A stretch of 64,000 nucleotides of DNA. It comes from Pseudomonas sp. GCEP-101 (GTDB lineage: Bacteria; Pseudomonadota; Gammaproteobacteria; Pseudomonadales; Pseudomonadaceae). Made by a program: the position numbers and the translations under genes. The notes under the pieces are model-generated. The model worked only from the letters and a program-made list of their open reading frames with translations, had not been told where the DNA came from and did no database searches. Where the stretch lies: contig NZ_CP104011.1 in the NCBI RefSeq assembly GCF_025133575.1, positions 1,178,001 to 1,242,000 of the forward strand. The letters are read 5' to 3'. Shown piece after piece: positions 9,041-20,178 of this stretch. The first letter of the stretch is position 1; each line of letters starts with the position of its first letter.

Positions 9041-10453
9041 TTACGGCAGTTTGCGCACCCAGAACAGCTCGTGGCGACGCACCGCCTTGCGGAAGAACTC
9101 GTCGTCGCCGGTGGCCGGCCACTCGCGCCCGGCGAGCACGCGCTGGATCAGCCGGCGCAGGCGCTTCTTGCCGGTGAGCGGGGTCTGCAGATCATGCTGC
9201 AGGGCCAGCGCCTGGGCCTTGTCGATGCGGGTCGCGGCATCCAGCACCGGGCTCCACAGCGGGTCGGCCGGCAACGGCTCGATGCACGGCGGCAGGGCGA
9301 TGCCGCCGTCGGCCGGGCCCATGGGCCAGCGGTCGTTGTCGTGCAGGTGGTTGGCGTAGAGCAGCAGGGTCTGCGGTTTCCAGCTGCTGCGCTGGATCGC
9401 CTCCAGGGTCGCGCGGGTGGCCTGCACGTGGTCGGCGTGGGGGTCCAGCTCCGGGTGGGCGGTGAGGATCACCTCCGGACGAATATGTTCGATCAGCGCG
9501 GTGAGGTCGGCCACCAGGTTCAGCCAGGTCGGCGCGCCGTCGCTGTCGGCCGGCAGGGCGAACGGGTTGAAGCCGCGCACGCTGCGGATGTCGCTCTCGC
9601 CGGACTCCCTGGAGCCGAACGCCTGGCTCGGTTCGGCGGCCATCGCCGGCAATTGCAGGCAGTAATAGCCCAACTGCACGCAGCGCTCGGCCGGCACCCC
9701 GCCCCAGAGCGGCGCGGCAATGCTGTCCCAGGTGCGCAGGCGGCCCTTGAGCCGGGCGGCTTCGGCCTTGTCCAGGCCAAGACGCTGGTAGTGCTCGGCC
9801 TCGATCTCGCCCTGGGTCAGGGTGACGATCCAGGCCTCCGGGCAGCGGCTGTACTGGCCGAAGGCGGCCAGTTCGGCGTCGTCGGCGTGGGGCGCGACGA
9901 TCAGCAGGCGCTGCCGGGCGTAGTCGGGATTGTCGAAGGCATGCAGGACACCCTGTTGCGCCAGTCGGCAATGGCGGCTGCGGATGATCAGCTTGCCGGC
10001 GCGTAGCGCTTCGCCCTGGCCGGAGAGATTGATGTAGCGGGTGCCGCTGACGCCGCGCTCGAAGTCCTGCCGATCAGACTCGACACCCTCGATCAGCACC
10101 TGCGGGTCGAGCCAGCGGCCGAGCAGCGAGGCCTTGACCTGGATTTCCAGCACCAGCGTTTCCTCGTTCTCCGGCAGCGCGCCGGTGGCGACGTGCAGGC
10201 CGTGGGCGCCGAGGGAAACCGGCAGGGCGATGGAGCCCTCGGGGAAGTCGTAGCGGTAATCGTCGCGCGGGGAATAGAAGAGGTGGTCGGCGAACCAGGC
10301 CTCATGGGCGATCCAGCCGAGCAGCACGGCCAGCGGCACGCTCCACCAGGGCGCGACGATGCCCAGCAGGATCAGCGCCAGCAGGGCGACGAGCAGCACC
10401 ACACGTTTCTTGCGGCGGTGCTGTTTGAGCAGTTGCTGTTTACGCCCGGACAT
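9041..10453 (-). CDS. dnpA: PIG-L family de-N-acetylase (DnpA-like)
   Basis: 470 residues. A basic N-terminus is followed by one or two membrane helices (about 17-50). The PIG-L/LmbE deacetylase domain starts at [12 protein letters not shown] (zinc-binding residues 188-194) and continues with [12 protein letters not shown]. It should remove an acetyl group from an N-acetylated sugar at the envelope. DnpA of P. aeruginosa (PA5002) sits in the LPS locus and affects fluoroquinolone tolerance (established for that species). Here it lies between hldE and the mig-14-like gene, flanked by family D repeats. Confidence 0.82.
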   Translation of the reverse strand: MSGRKQQLLKQHRRKKRVVLLVALLALILLGIVAPWWSVPLAVLLGWIAHEAWFADHLFYSPRDDYRYDFPEGSIALPVSLGAHGLHVATGALPENEETLVLEIQVKASLLGRWLDPQVLIEGVESDRQDFERGVSGTRYINLSGQGEALRAGKLIIRSRHCRLAQQGVLHAFDNPDYARQRLLIVAPHADDAELAAFGQYSRCPEAWIVTLTQGEIEAEHYQRLGLDKAEAARLKGRLRTWDSIAAPLWGGVPAERCVQLGYYCLQLPAMAAEPSQAFGSRESGESDIRSVRGFNPFALPADSDGAPTWLNLVADLTALIEHIRPEVILTAHPELDPHADHVQATRATLEAIQRSSWKPQTLLLYANHLHDNDRWPMGPADGGIALPPCIEPLPADPLWSPVLDAATRIDKAQALALQHDLQTPLTGKKRLRRLIQRVLAGREWPATGDDEFFRKAVRRHELFWVRKLP

Positions 10454-10520
10454 GGTGGTTCTCCCTCAAGGCCAATCGCGGATGGAATCCGCTTACGGGA
10501 AAGATCGACGCTCGGATTTC

Positions 10521-10617
10521 CCTCTCCCCCACCATTCTGTGCCGGCTGACGCCAAGCTTTCAGCCTGCGCCGATCCAGTCCCCTCTCCCTTCAGGGAGAG
10601 GGTTAGGGAGAGGGCGC
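10521..10617. repeat. Intergenic repeat, family D
   Basis: It starts CCTCTCCCCC and ends CCCTCTCCCTTCAGGGAGAGGG plus GGGAGAGGG. Its internal segment TGTGCCGGCTGACGCC is clearly similar to the internal segment of the copy at 7381-7496. It lies between dnpA and the mig-14-like gene. Confidence 0.72.
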
Positions 10618-10618
10618 T

Positions 10619-11515
10619 TCAGACCTGGAACACCGGCACGCGGTGGCACCAGCGGTCCTTGTATTCACGGTCGGCACGGCCGAAGGAATAGCGCAGCGGC
10701 TTGCCCAGCGCCTCGGCCTCGGCCCAGGCCTCTTGCGTGTTGACGAAGCTGAGCACGCTGCCGGGGCTGAACTCGCGGTTCTCCGGCGCTACACCGCCGT
10801 TGATGTATTCGACGCTGACCCATTTGGGCGCCTCGACCCGGTAGAGAATCTGGATCGCCACCGGCTCGCCGTCCAGGCGCACCAGCGAGCCGCGCATGAA
10901 TTCGCGCATCAGGCCGAACACCTCGGCCAGCCGCGCCTTGCCCGGCACCTCGAACTCCCAGCGGCGCTGGAACAGGTCGGCATAGATGCGCGCCTGTTCC
11001 TCGGGGCTCAGCTCGCTCATCGGTTGCAGTACGCCGCCCGCCTCTTCCAGCAGGCGCTGCTCGCGGCGCTGGTTGTAGCGGAACTTCTTCGAGAAATCGG
11101 CCGGCGCGCGGTTCATCGCCAGTTGTTCAGGCTGTTCGCGGGCATCGCTGACCTGCTCGCGATTCAACTCGGAGAGGTAGCGCACCCGGTGGCGCAGGTC
11201 GATGCGCGCACCGTCGGCGATCGGCAGGATGATCTCGGCGTTGCCCAGGTCGAACAGGGCCTTCTTGCCCGCGCGCTTGAGCACGTCCTTGGACAGCGCC
11301 AGGTGGCGGCCCCAGGTCGGCACGGCGGCGCGCAGCTCACCGCTCTCGAACCAGCCGAGGTAGCGCACCGGGATACCGGCCAGGCCGGCGAGGCGCTCGA
11401 CTACCTCCGGGTGGGTGGCGACGCTGCCGCCGAAGCGCTGCCAGGCGGCGGCATAGTCCGCCGCCGCGATGGGCGTCCAGCCACGCTCGCGGAAGACTCG
11501 CAGGCGGTTCAGCAT
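10619..11515 (-). CDS. Mig-14-like protein (GNAT-type fold)
   Basis: 298 residues from MLNRLRVFRERGW, 13 bases after the msbA stop; a longer frame to 11596 would overlap msbA and is rejected. The protein resembles the Mig-14 family of Salmonella and P. aeruginosa, cytoplasmic or inner-membrane-associated factors that protect against cationic antimicrobial peptides. The acetyltransferase-like C-terminal half has EYINGGVAPENREFSPGSVL and a final RADREYKDRWCHRVPVFQV. Its place in the LPS locus with msbA suggests envelope modification. Biochemical activity is not established. Confidence 0.75.
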   Translation of the reverse strand: MLNRLRVFRERGWTPIAAADYAAAWQRFGGSVATHPEVVERLAGLAGIPVRYLGWFESGELRAAVPTWGRHLALSKDVLKRAGKKALFDLGNAEIILPIADGARIDLRHRVRYLSELNREQVSDAREQPEQLAMNRAPADFSKKFRYNQRREQRLLEEAGGVLQPMSELSPEEQARIYADLFQRRWEFEVPGKARLAEVFGLMREFMRGSLVRLDGEPVAIQILYRVEAPKWVSVEYINGGVAPENREFSPGSVLSFVNTQEAWAEAEALGKPLRYSFGRADREYKDRWCHRVPVFQV

Positions 11516-11528
11516 GCCGGGGACTGCG

Positions 11529-13367
<1,839 letters not shown>

Positions 13368-13457
13368 GAAGTGCAAGCTGCCTTGTCGTAAGAAGACTGC
13401 GGATAATACCACCGCTGTCCCACTCCATGTTGCCCCCAGGTCTGACAGTCTGTCCCG

Positions 13458-14117
13458 ATGAACGCCCTCGACGATTCCTCCTACCTTTCACTCGTCGACG
13501 GCGCCCAGGTCATCGAACGCGATCCCCATGGCGACAAGGTCCTGATCCTGCGCGACGGTAGTTTCCTCAAGCTGTTCCGGCGCAAGCGCCTGCTCTCCAC
13601 CGCGCTGCTCTCGCCGCCGGAGAAGCGCTTCCAGACCAACTGCCAGGCGCTGGCGACCCGGGGCATCCCGTGCCCGCGCACGCTGCAGACCTACAGCTTC
13701 CCGGACATCGAGCGCACCGCCGTGCGCTACCAGCCGCTCCCCGGCGAGACCCTGCGCAGCTACATCCCCCTCCAGGCGCCCGAGCGTCAGCTTGAGCTGC
13801 TGCGCGAGCTCGCCGCGTTCATCGCACGCGTGCATGACCTGGGTATCTATTTCCGCTCGCTGCACCTGGGCAACGTGATCCTGACGCCCTCCGGCGAGTA
13901 CGGGCTGATCGACCTGTCGGACCTGCGCACCCGCCCGACAGCCTTGTCCCGTGCCCTGCGAAAACGTAATTTCAAGCACTTGCTGCGCTACAAGAAGGAC
14001 CTCGCACTGATCCGCAAATTGGGCCTGGCCACCTTCTTCGAGCTTTATAACAAGAACGCCAAGACGCCCCTGGACAGTCGCGACCTCATCGCCGAATACG
14101 AACCTTCCAGGGCGTAA
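13458..14117 (+). CDS. WaaP/InaA-like kinase-fold protein, catalytic Asp replaced
   Basis: 219 residues. The second half has a protein-kinase-like catalytic segment IYFRSLHLGNVIL (131-142) and a metal-binding segment LIDLSDLRTRP (Asp152). At the position of the HxD catalytic aspartate the sequence reads FRS (Ser134), so classical phosphotransfer is doubtful. It matches the toluene-tolerance/LPS kinase-like gene that lies between msbA and waaL in P. aeruginosa (PA4998 by position). It is divergent from msbA and followed closely by a glycosyltransferase, probably as one transcript. Confidence 0.8.
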   Translation: MNALDDSSYLSLVDGAQVIERDPHGDKVLILRDGSFLKLFRRKRLLSTALLSPPEKRFQTNCQALATRGIPCPRTLQTYSFPDIERTAVRYQPLPGETLRSYIPLQAPERQLELLRELAAFIARVHDLGIYFRSLHLGNVILTPSGEYGLIDLSDLRTRPTALSRALRKRNFKHLLRYKKDLALIRKLGLATFFELYNKNAKTPLDSRDLIAEYEPSRA

Positions 14118-14163
14118 CCCCATAACAGGAGCCAGCCTCCAGCCAGATCAGGGAATGCCGGAA

Positions 14164-15027
14164 ATGAGCGAAACGATGAAGATCTTCGTCGGATGTGATC
14201 CGAACGACTGCGATCTCGAACAGATGATGGTGCTGGAATACAGCCTGCGCAAGCACGCCAGCCAGCCCCTCGAGATCCACTGGATGCAGCTCTCCCACGA
14301 CCCGCAGAGCTTCTGGTATTCCAATCCCGAACAACAGCAGGGCTGGCGCAGCGATGACTGGACCACTCCGTTCTCAGGCTTCCGCTGGGCCATTCCTGCG
14401 TTCTGCCAGTTCGAGGGCCGGGCGATCTACATGGACGCCGACGTGGTCATCCTCAGCGACATCGCGGAGCTGTGGAACACCCCCTTCGAGCCGGGCAAGA
14501 TCGTCATGGCCAAGGGCGGCGAGGAGTCCTGGCGCTTCTGCGTGTCGATGTGGGACTGCGCCGCGGCCAGGGAACACCTTCCGCCACTGGAGCAGATCCG
14601 TAGCGACCGCAAGGCGCACCACAAGCTGCGCGACTACTTCCGTGACCATACACAACTGATCCAGGCGTTCGACACCCAGTTCAACAACATCGACGGTGAA
14701 GGCCACCCGATCGAAGCAATCAAGATCCTGCACTATTCGGACATCGGCACGCAGCTGTCGCACAAGCACTCGTTCAAGCGCCTGGCAAGCCAGGGCGAGA
14801 AACACTGGTTCGACGGCGCGGTCTTCGATCATCCGCGCAAGGATCTGATCGAGCTGTTCGACCGCTACCTGGCCGACGCACTGCAAGCGGGTTACTCGCT
14901 GGACAGCTACAAGGTGAAGCAGCGCTTCGGGACCATCACCAAGGCATCCCAGAAGAACTACAAGGGCAACGACGTCACCCGCGGCAAGAAAAGCAGCGGC
15001 TTGCTCGCTCGCCTGTTCGGCCGCTGA
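14164..15027 (+). CDS. GT8-like glycosyltransferase
   Basis: 287 residues if it starts at 14164, where AGGGA sits 9 bases upstream; ATG at 14155 is the alternative. GT-A features: the N-terminal strand MKIFVGCDPND, and the metal-binding DxD motif IYMDADV (91-93). A C-terminal basic tail KKSSGLLARLFGR suggests membrane association. GT8 enzymes use UDP-glucose or UDP-galactose, and several are LPS core transferases. It lies in the LPS locus but on the opposite strand from waaL, with which it converges over a hairpin. Confidence 0.8.
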   Translation: MSETMKIFVGCDPNDCDLEQMMVLEYSLRKHASQPLEIHWMQLSHDPQSFWYSNPEQQQGWRSDDWTTPFSGFRWAIPAFCQFEGRAIYMDADVVILSDIAELWNTPFEPGKIVMAKGGEESWRFCVSMWDCAAAREHLPPLEQIRSDRKAHHKLRDYFRDHTQLIQAFDTQFNNIDGEGHPIEAIKILHYSDIGTQLSHKHSFKRLASQGEKHWFDGAVFDHPRKDLIELFDRYLADALQAGYSLDSYKVKQRFGTITKASQKNYKGNDVTRGKKSSGLLARLFGR

Positions 15028-15035
15028 GCATGGCA

Positions 15036-15064
15036 GCCATCACGCCGCATGGCGTGATGGCCCT
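15036..15064. terminator. Hairpin between convergent glycosyltransferase and waaL
   Basis: Perfect 11-bp stem (15036-15046 with 15051-15061, loop GCAT) followed by CCTTTCC on the plus strand. The U-tract is poor, so termination efficiency is uncertain. Confidence 0.5.
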
Positions 15065-15069
15065 TTCCG

Positions 15070-16275
15070 TCAGGCCTCTCGCTCGACCCTGTGCTGGGTC
15101 GCCACCGCCAGGCAACCCGCCATCGGCAGCCAGAACCACATCCACACCAGGTTCGGCGCAGCGACGAAGAAGTGCAGCTCGACGGTCATTACCACCGCGG
15201 CGGATACCATCACTGCGAACCACAGCTTGGCGAACTCGGTACGTGCCTTCCACGCCCCACGGATGCAGGCGACCATCGCCAAGACCATGGTGAACAAGCC
15301 GACCAGGCCGAACTGGTAGAGCACTTCCAGGTAGAGACTGTGAGGGTTGCGCACCACCTGCCCAGTGGACAGGGTGACCTTGCCCAGCTCGGTGTGCGAG
15401 CCATGACCGAACCACCAGGCCTCGCCAATGCGCTCGAACACCACGCGCCAGATCTGGTCGCGGTGGGTCAACCCGCGGGAGCCGAACTCGTACATGACCT
15501 GCTCGAAGCCGAAGACCAGCACGGCCAGCCCGACCAGCACGGCCAAGCCGACCGCAATGAGACGCTGGCGCCCTTCGGTCATGCACAGCACCAGCAGACC
15601 AGCGCCCATCAGACCGGCGACCCAGGCGGAACGCGCAAAGGTGAAGTACAGGTAGGCGAACAACACCAGGCTGCAGGCCAGCCAGACCGTGCGCATCGTC
15701 ACGTTGCGCGCGCGCATCAGCAGCCATACCGCCACGATGAAGCAGAAGGCGTAGTGCATGCCCGCTTCGATGGTGATGCCGAAGTCGGCGATGCCGAGCA
15801 CGCCGGAGTCCTTGATGTTCATCATCCGGTAGCCGAGATCGAACTGCCCCTGGAGCGCCTTGTTGACCAGGGAGAACCCGGCGAAACCCGCGCCCGCCAG
15901 CGCATCCAGGCCGAGCACGAACAGCCACGGCCGGCTCTCGCGGCCTCCCATGATCATCACGACCCAGGTGAAGAACAGGATGACCAGCAGCTGTTTCACC
16001 GAGCTGGGGGAGTCGGTCAGGATCGAATTGAGTAACAGCCCCACCCAGAACACCAGATAGAGCAGGAAGGGTACGCTGGCCAGCCGCGCACGCTCACGGA
16101 ACAGCTCCAGCGACAGGAAGATCACCGCGAGAAACGCCCCAAGGCGAATGCTCTTGAGCCAGTCGCCGTTTTCCGTCGGCCACCAGAAGCGCCCCACCAC
16201 CAGCATGCTCAGCGTAAGGACGGCGAAGGCCAGCCCCACCAGTTTCAACCAATCCGACCGTCTTTCGAGTTGCAT
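15070..16275 (-). CDS. waaL: O-antigen ligase
   Basis: 401 residues from MQLERRSDWLK; an upstream frame extension to 16362 is rejected. Ten to twelve hydrophobic segments with one large periplasmic loop ending in the ligase signature VRNPHSLYLEVLYQFG (His312). WaaL joins undecaprenyl-linked O antigen to lipid A-core at the periplasmic face. It is the last gene of the long waaF-to-waaL minus-strand run. Confidence 0.92.
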   Translation of the reverse strand: MQLERRSDWLKLVGLAFAVLTLSMLVVGRFWWPTENGDWLKSIRLGAFLAVIFLSLELFRERARLASVPFLLYLVFWVGLLLNSILTDSPSSVKQLLVILFFTWVVMIMGGRESRPWLFVLGLDALAGAGFAGFSLVNKALQGQFDLGYRMMNIKDSGVLGIADFGITIEAGMHYAFCFIVAVWLLMRARNVTMRTVWLACSLVLFAYLYFTFARSAWVAGLMGAGLLVLCMTEGRQRLIAVGLAVLVGLAVLVFGFEQVMYEFGSRGLTHRDQIWRVVFERIGEAWWFGHGSHTELGKVTLSTGQVVRNPHSLYLEVLYQFGLVGLFTMVLAMVACIRGAWKARTEFAKLWFAVMVSAAVVMTVELHFFVAAPNLVWMWFWLPMAGCLAVATQHRVEREA

Positions 16276-16322
16276 AACACCACGCTGGCAAGTCAGTGAT
16301 CGACGGCGATCGCCGCCGGGAA

Positions 16323-16937
16323 TCAGAGTTTGATGACGGTAACGCCGCTTTCGCGGGTCCATTCCCGTTCGAAGTCCCAGGCATGGCCATCCCAGAACGA
16401 GCCGCCCTCATCGGAAAATCCAACCAGGACAATCTCGTAGTCAGCCTGCTTGAGACGCTTCACGTAATCGAAGAAGGCCAGAGCGTAGAACCCCGTGGAA
16501 GGGCCGCCGCGGCTCGGCAGGCGCTCGTAGGGATAATCTTCCAGCGCAGGAAACGGCTGCTTGAGCGGCAGGAACGAGGCTTTGCGATGCGAAGCGGGCA
16601 AGGCCTCCACCTCGCCTCCCAGCAGAACACTGTGGAAGCGTGCATTGAACCAGGGGAACAGCCGCAGCCATCCCTTGTAGGGGAAGCCGAAGTACCCGCT
16701 CTTGCGGTAGTTGTGCCGATGAATGAACACGTTGTGCAATTTGCGGCGCAGCAGCGTGCGGTTGCGGCACTTGTTGAAACTCACCACCAGATCCTCAGGC
16801 CCGAGCGCGAGCGCATCGACATGGTCGCGGGTGATCGCCGGGTTATTCGCCAGCAGAATCACCCGGCGCGACGCGACGATGCGCGCGAGCAGTTCCGGCG
16901 AGATTCGCTCCAGGGATGGGTGTGCCGCAGCCAGCAT
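16323..16937 (-). CDS. GT29/sialyltransferase-like protein of the core locus
   Basis: 204 residues, no membrane segment. Three segments resemble sialyltransferase motifs in the right order: RVILLANNPA...VVSFNKCR (26-58, L-motif-like), GPSTGFYALAFFDYV...IVLVGF (145-174, S-motif-like) and HAWDFEREW (185-193, VS-like). If right, it would use a CMP-sugar. CMP-Kdo is the only such donor expected in a core pathway, so a Kdo-type transfer is one possibility (inference). It lies 6 bases after the upstream glycosyltransferase stop and before waaL, so it is co-transcribed with core genes. Confidence 0.6.
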   Translation of the reverse strand: MLAAAHPSLERISPELLARIVASRRVILLANNPAITRDHVDALALGPEDLVVSFNKCRNRTLLRRKLHNVFIHRHNYRKSGYFGFPYKGWLRLFPWFNARFHSVLLGGEVEALPASHRKASFLPLKQPFPALEDYPYERLPSRGGPSTGFYALAFFDYVKRLKQADYEIVLVGFSDEGGSFWDGHAWDFEREWTRESGVTVIKL

Positions 16938-16943
16938 CGAGAG

Positions 16944-17813
16944 TCAGTCCTTCAACATCGTGGCGATATCGTCCGTCGTGTAGAGCCTTGCAATGACCAG
17001 ATCGTTGCCGCCCTGCTTGAGATTCGAGCTGTACAGGGCAATATCCTGCGTGCCGGGCACGCTGAGGAAATGCTCATCGCTGTCGGAAATCTGCCGCACT
17101 CGCACCCCCGAACGCAGGGCATGCCAGTGCAGCCAGATGTCATCGGCCTTCGGCGTCACCTCGACGAAGGCTTCGCCCGCCCGCTTGAGCACGTCCTGCA
17201 GCACTGCCGGGTAAAGCACCCCGGAGACGCCAATGGCGAAGTTGCGCACGCTGGGTGTCTTGTCCAGTTGAGTGACCCAACCGTGGTACGGCTGGATCAC
17301 GCCCTCCTCGATGCCCACCTGCTTGGCCATGTAGCACACCACCTGGTTCGGGGTCTGCTCATGGGCCGCCTGCAGGCCGGCAAGCCAGGTATCTGGGTAG
17401 AGCACGTCATCGTCCGCCGTCACCAGCGGCGCACCGATTCTCTCACCCTGAACGTAGGGAAAGTATTTCTTGTGCGGCCCGTAATTATTGCAGCGCTTTA
17501 CTTCCAGCCCGCGCGCCTGCAAACGCCGCAGCGGCGCGGGGAGGTTCGCCAGGGTCTTTTCCTCGTCGACCCACAGGATCAATCGCGAGGGCAGCAATCT
17601 GCCGGCGGCAATCGACTCGAGGGTGATGTGCACCTTGCTCAGCCGTGTCGAATAGCTGGTCAGCGAGACGACCGGGCCGCCCTCGGCCACTACCTTGCGC
17701 GAGCCAAAACGATTCACCAGGGCATAACGCAGCAGCAGGCATTTGCGCAGCAGGCGGGTGCGGTACTTGCGAACCTTGCGGGTGAGTTTCGAACCCTGGG
17801 AGCTGCGCCCCAT
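16944..17813 (-). CDS. Glycosyltransferase (GT-A-like, DDD motif)
   Basis: 289 residues from the ATG that overlaps the ugd stop (ATGA); a longer frame to 17975 runs inside ugd. A basic N-terminus (KLTRKVRKYRTRLLRK) is followed by a GT-A core: VVSLTSYSTRLSKVHITLESI, then LVTADDDVLYPDTWL with the metal-binding DDD at 134-136, and a C-terminal ADDIWLHWHAL. Acceptor and donor are unknown. Coupling to ugd hints at UDP-glucuronate or a derivative as donor (inference). Confidence 0.8.
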   Translation of the reverse strand: MGRSSQGSKLTRKVRKYRTRLLRKCLLLRYALVNRFGSRKVVAEGGPVVSLTSYSTRLSKVHITLESIAAGRLLPSRLILWVDEEKTLANLPAPLRRLQARGLEVKRCNNYGPHKKYFPYVQGERIGAPLVTADDDVLYPDTWLAGLQAAHEQTPNQVVCYMAKQVGIEEGVIQPYHGWVTQLDKTPSVRNFAIGVSGVLYPAVLQDVLKRAGEAFVEVTPKADDIWLHWHALRSGVRVRQISDSDEHFLSVPGTQDIALYSSNLKQGGNDLVIARLYTTDDIATMLKD

Positions 17814-19156
17814 CAGTGGCCGCGCTCCAGCGAATCGCCGCGACCGACTGCATAGTAGAACAGGCCGGCCGCGCGAACCTCGTCCGGGTTGTACAGATTG
17901 CGGCCATCGATGATGACCGGGCGGCGCAGGGCCGACGCCAGCCAGGCGAAGTCCACCGCGCGGAACTCCTTCCACTCGGTGCAGATCACCAGCACGTCTG
18001 CGCCTTCGACCACTGCCTCGCGGCTGTCGACCAACTCCAGGTCGGGGCGCTCACCATAGACACGCCCGATTTCATGGGAGGCCACTGGATCGTAGGCGCG
18101 GACCCGCGCGCCGCGCTCCCACAGCGCTTCCATCAGTACACGGCTGGGCGCCTCGCGAATGTCATCGGTATTGGGTTTGAAGGCCAGCCCCCAGATGCCC
18201 ACGGTGAGGCCAGACAGCTCACCATCAAAGGCCTGCAGCAGCTTGCGCAGGAGCACGTGCTTCTGTCGGTCGTTGACGCGCTCCACGGCGCGCAGCAACT
18301 CGGCCTCGTAGCCGATTTCACTGGCGGTGCGCTCCAGCGCCTGCACGTCCTTGGGGAAACAGGAGCCGCCGTAACCGCAGCCGGGGTAGATGAAGTGGTA
18401 GCCGATGCGTGGATCGGAGCCAATGCCCAGACGCACCTGCTCGACGTCCGCGCCGACGCGCTCGGCGATGTTGGCGATCTCGTTCATGAAGCTGATCTTG
18501 GTCGCGAGCATGGCGTTGGCCGCGTACTTGGTCAGTTCCGATGCCCGCACGCCCATGAAGAACAGCTTGTCATGGTTGCGATTGTAGGGGGCGTAGCATT
18601 CACGCATCAGCGTGCGCACTTCTTCCGAGTCCGTGCCCACGACGATGCGCGCGCCGCGGGTGAAGTCCTCGATCGCCGCACCTTCCTTGAGGAATTCGGG
18701 GTTCGAGCAGACATCGAAGCGGAACTCGGTGCCCCGCTTGCGCTGCTCCTCGAGCACCGCGGCCTGGACCTTGTCGGCGGTGCCGACCGGCACGGTGGAT
18801 TTGTTCACCACCACCTTGTAGCCGTCGATGTGCTGGCCAATGGTGCGCGCCACATTGAGCACGTAGGTCAGGTCAGCCGAGCCGTTCTCGTCCGGCGGCG
18901 TGCCCACCGCGATGAACAGCAGCGTGCCGAAGGAGATGGCCTCGGCGGCATCCTCGGTAAAGCGGATGCGCCCGGCGGCCAGGTTGTTGCGCACCATGAC
19001 GTCCAGACCCGGTTCATAGATCGGTATCTGGCCCTTGCACAGCATCTGTGTGCGTTCGCTGTTGGTATCGACGCAGATCACCTGGTGCCCGGCGTCAGCC
19101 AGGCAGGCACCAGTCACCAGACCGACATAACCGCTTCCGAAGATCGTGATTTTCAT
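17813..19156 (-). CDS. ugd: UDP-glucose 6-dehydrogenase
   Basis: 447 residues. Rossmann motif [18 protein letters not shown] at residues 8-25, and active-site Cys266 in [15 protein letters not shown]-terminal NAD-domain follows with [16 protein letters not shown]. It makes UDP-glucuronate by two NAD-dependent oxidations. It sits inside the LPS core run between two glycosyltransferases, which suggests a role in core sugar supply rather than only in Ara4N modification. Confidence 0.95.
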   Translation of the reverse strand: MKITIFGSGYVGLVTGACLADAGHQVICVDTNSERTQMLCKGQIPIYEPGLDVMVRNNLAAGRIRFTEDAAEAISFGTLLFIAVGTPPDENGSADLTYVLNVARTIGQHIDGYKVVVNKSTVPVGTADKVQAAVLEEQRKRGTEFRFDVCSNPEFLKEGAAIEDFTRGARIVVGTDSEEVRTLMRECYAPYNRNHDKLFFMGVRASELTKYAANAMLATKISFMNEIANIAERVGADVEQVRLGIGSDPRIGYHFIYPGCGYGGSCFPKDVQALERTASEIGYEAELLRAVERVNDRQKHVLLRKLLQAFDGELSGLTVGIWGLAFKPNTDDIREAPSRVLMEALWERGARVRAYDPVASHEIGRVYGERPDLELVDSREAVVEGADVLVICTEWKEFRAVDFAWLASALRRPVIIDGRNLYNPDEVRAAGLFYYAVGRGDSLERGH

Positions 19157-19193
19157 GCTCAGACCCTGCTGTTGCGGGGTCGCCGCCCGTGCA

Positions 19194-20162
19194 TCAAGCG
19201 CGGGAGAACAGCGACCCGAGCCGGCGGAGGAGACTCGGCCGGCTGATTCCTTGGGGATTCGGATGAGGCAGCGCGAGCACCTTCGAGAAAGCCTCGGCGC
19301 GCTGGCTCAGGCGATGCCGCTCGAACACCAGATCGTGCCCGGCGCGGGCGATGGCCGCAGCCTGCTGCGGATCGGCCAGCAGCTGGCGGTACTTCTCCAT
19401 CAGCTCTTCGAGCGTGTCGTAGTGCACCACGTTGCGCATGTCGATCAGGCCGAGCCGGTCATCCTCGGTCGGCTGGCGCTTGGCGACCAGCACGCAGCCG
19501 CAGGCCATGGCCTCGAAGTTCTTCGCCATGTACTCGTTGAAACCGATGTCCGCACTCAGGAAGAAGCGGATGCGGTTGAGCACCGTCAGGTATTCGTCGG
19601 GATTCTCGGTGCGCAGCAACTGCAATGGCGTCTGCTCGGCCACACGGTCGAGCAACTCCTTGCGCCGCCCGTAGACCTTGCTCTTCACTCGGCCGACGAA
19701 GGCCAGGTCGATGTCGCGCGACAGCCCGAGGTCCTTGAGCTGGCGGTCGTCGAAGGCCTTGGGCACGAAGTGGGCATTGACGCCCTGCTTGGCGAAGTAG
19801 CCGCGCACGGACTCGCTGGTGTAGATCACCGGCGCACCCTTGAGCGAATGGAAGAAACGCAGGAACTTGCCGTAGAACTTGCTCTCGCCCATGAACTCCT
19901 GGTACGCGTCCTCCTCGTAGTACACCAGCCCCGGCAGGGCGCGCACGCTGTCGAAGGCGTGCGCGGCACGGCGCAGGGGGATGTCGAAGAGCACCCGCTC
20001 GTAACCGGAGGTGTCCAGATTGGACAAGGTGCGCGGCAGGTCGCGGATTTCCTCCTTGCTCAGCTTGATCATGCGCGAACCGGGGTTCAGCGCGATCAGG
20101 CCTTCATAGAGGGTATCCAGCGAGCGGGCGCGCTCCTGGCGATTGATGATCAGGACACGCAT
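19194..20162 (-). CDS. Glycosyltransferase (GT-B, GT4-like)
   Basis: 322 residues. The N-terminal half begins with a Rossmann strand [10 protein letters not shown]. The C-terminal donor domain has [15 protein letters not shown] and the retaining-GT E-x7-E-like segment [20 protein letters not shown] (208-227). It lies 37 bases upstream of ugd and 16 bases after the carbamoyltransferase. The P. aeruginosa core gene in the same relative place is wapH, but I cannot confirm orthology, so no symbol is given. Confidence 0.8.
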   Translation of the reverse strand: MRVLIINRQERARSLDTLYEGLIALNPGSRMIKLSKEEIRDLPRTLSNLDTSGYERVLFDIPLRRAAHAFDSVRALPGLVYYEEDAYQEFMGESKFYGKFLRFFHSLKGAPVIYTSESVRGYFAKQGVNAHFVPKAFDDRQLKDLGLSRDIDLAFVGRVKSKVYGRRKELLDRVAEQTPLQLLRTENPDEYLTVLNRIRFFLSADIGFNEYMAKNFEAMACGCVLVAKRQPTEDDRLGLIDMRNVVHYDTLEELMEKYRQLLADPQQAAAIARAGHDLVFERHRLSQRAEAFSKVLALPHPNPQGISRPSLLRRLGSLFSRA

Positions 20163-20178
20163 GCTGGCGCTCCGCCGG

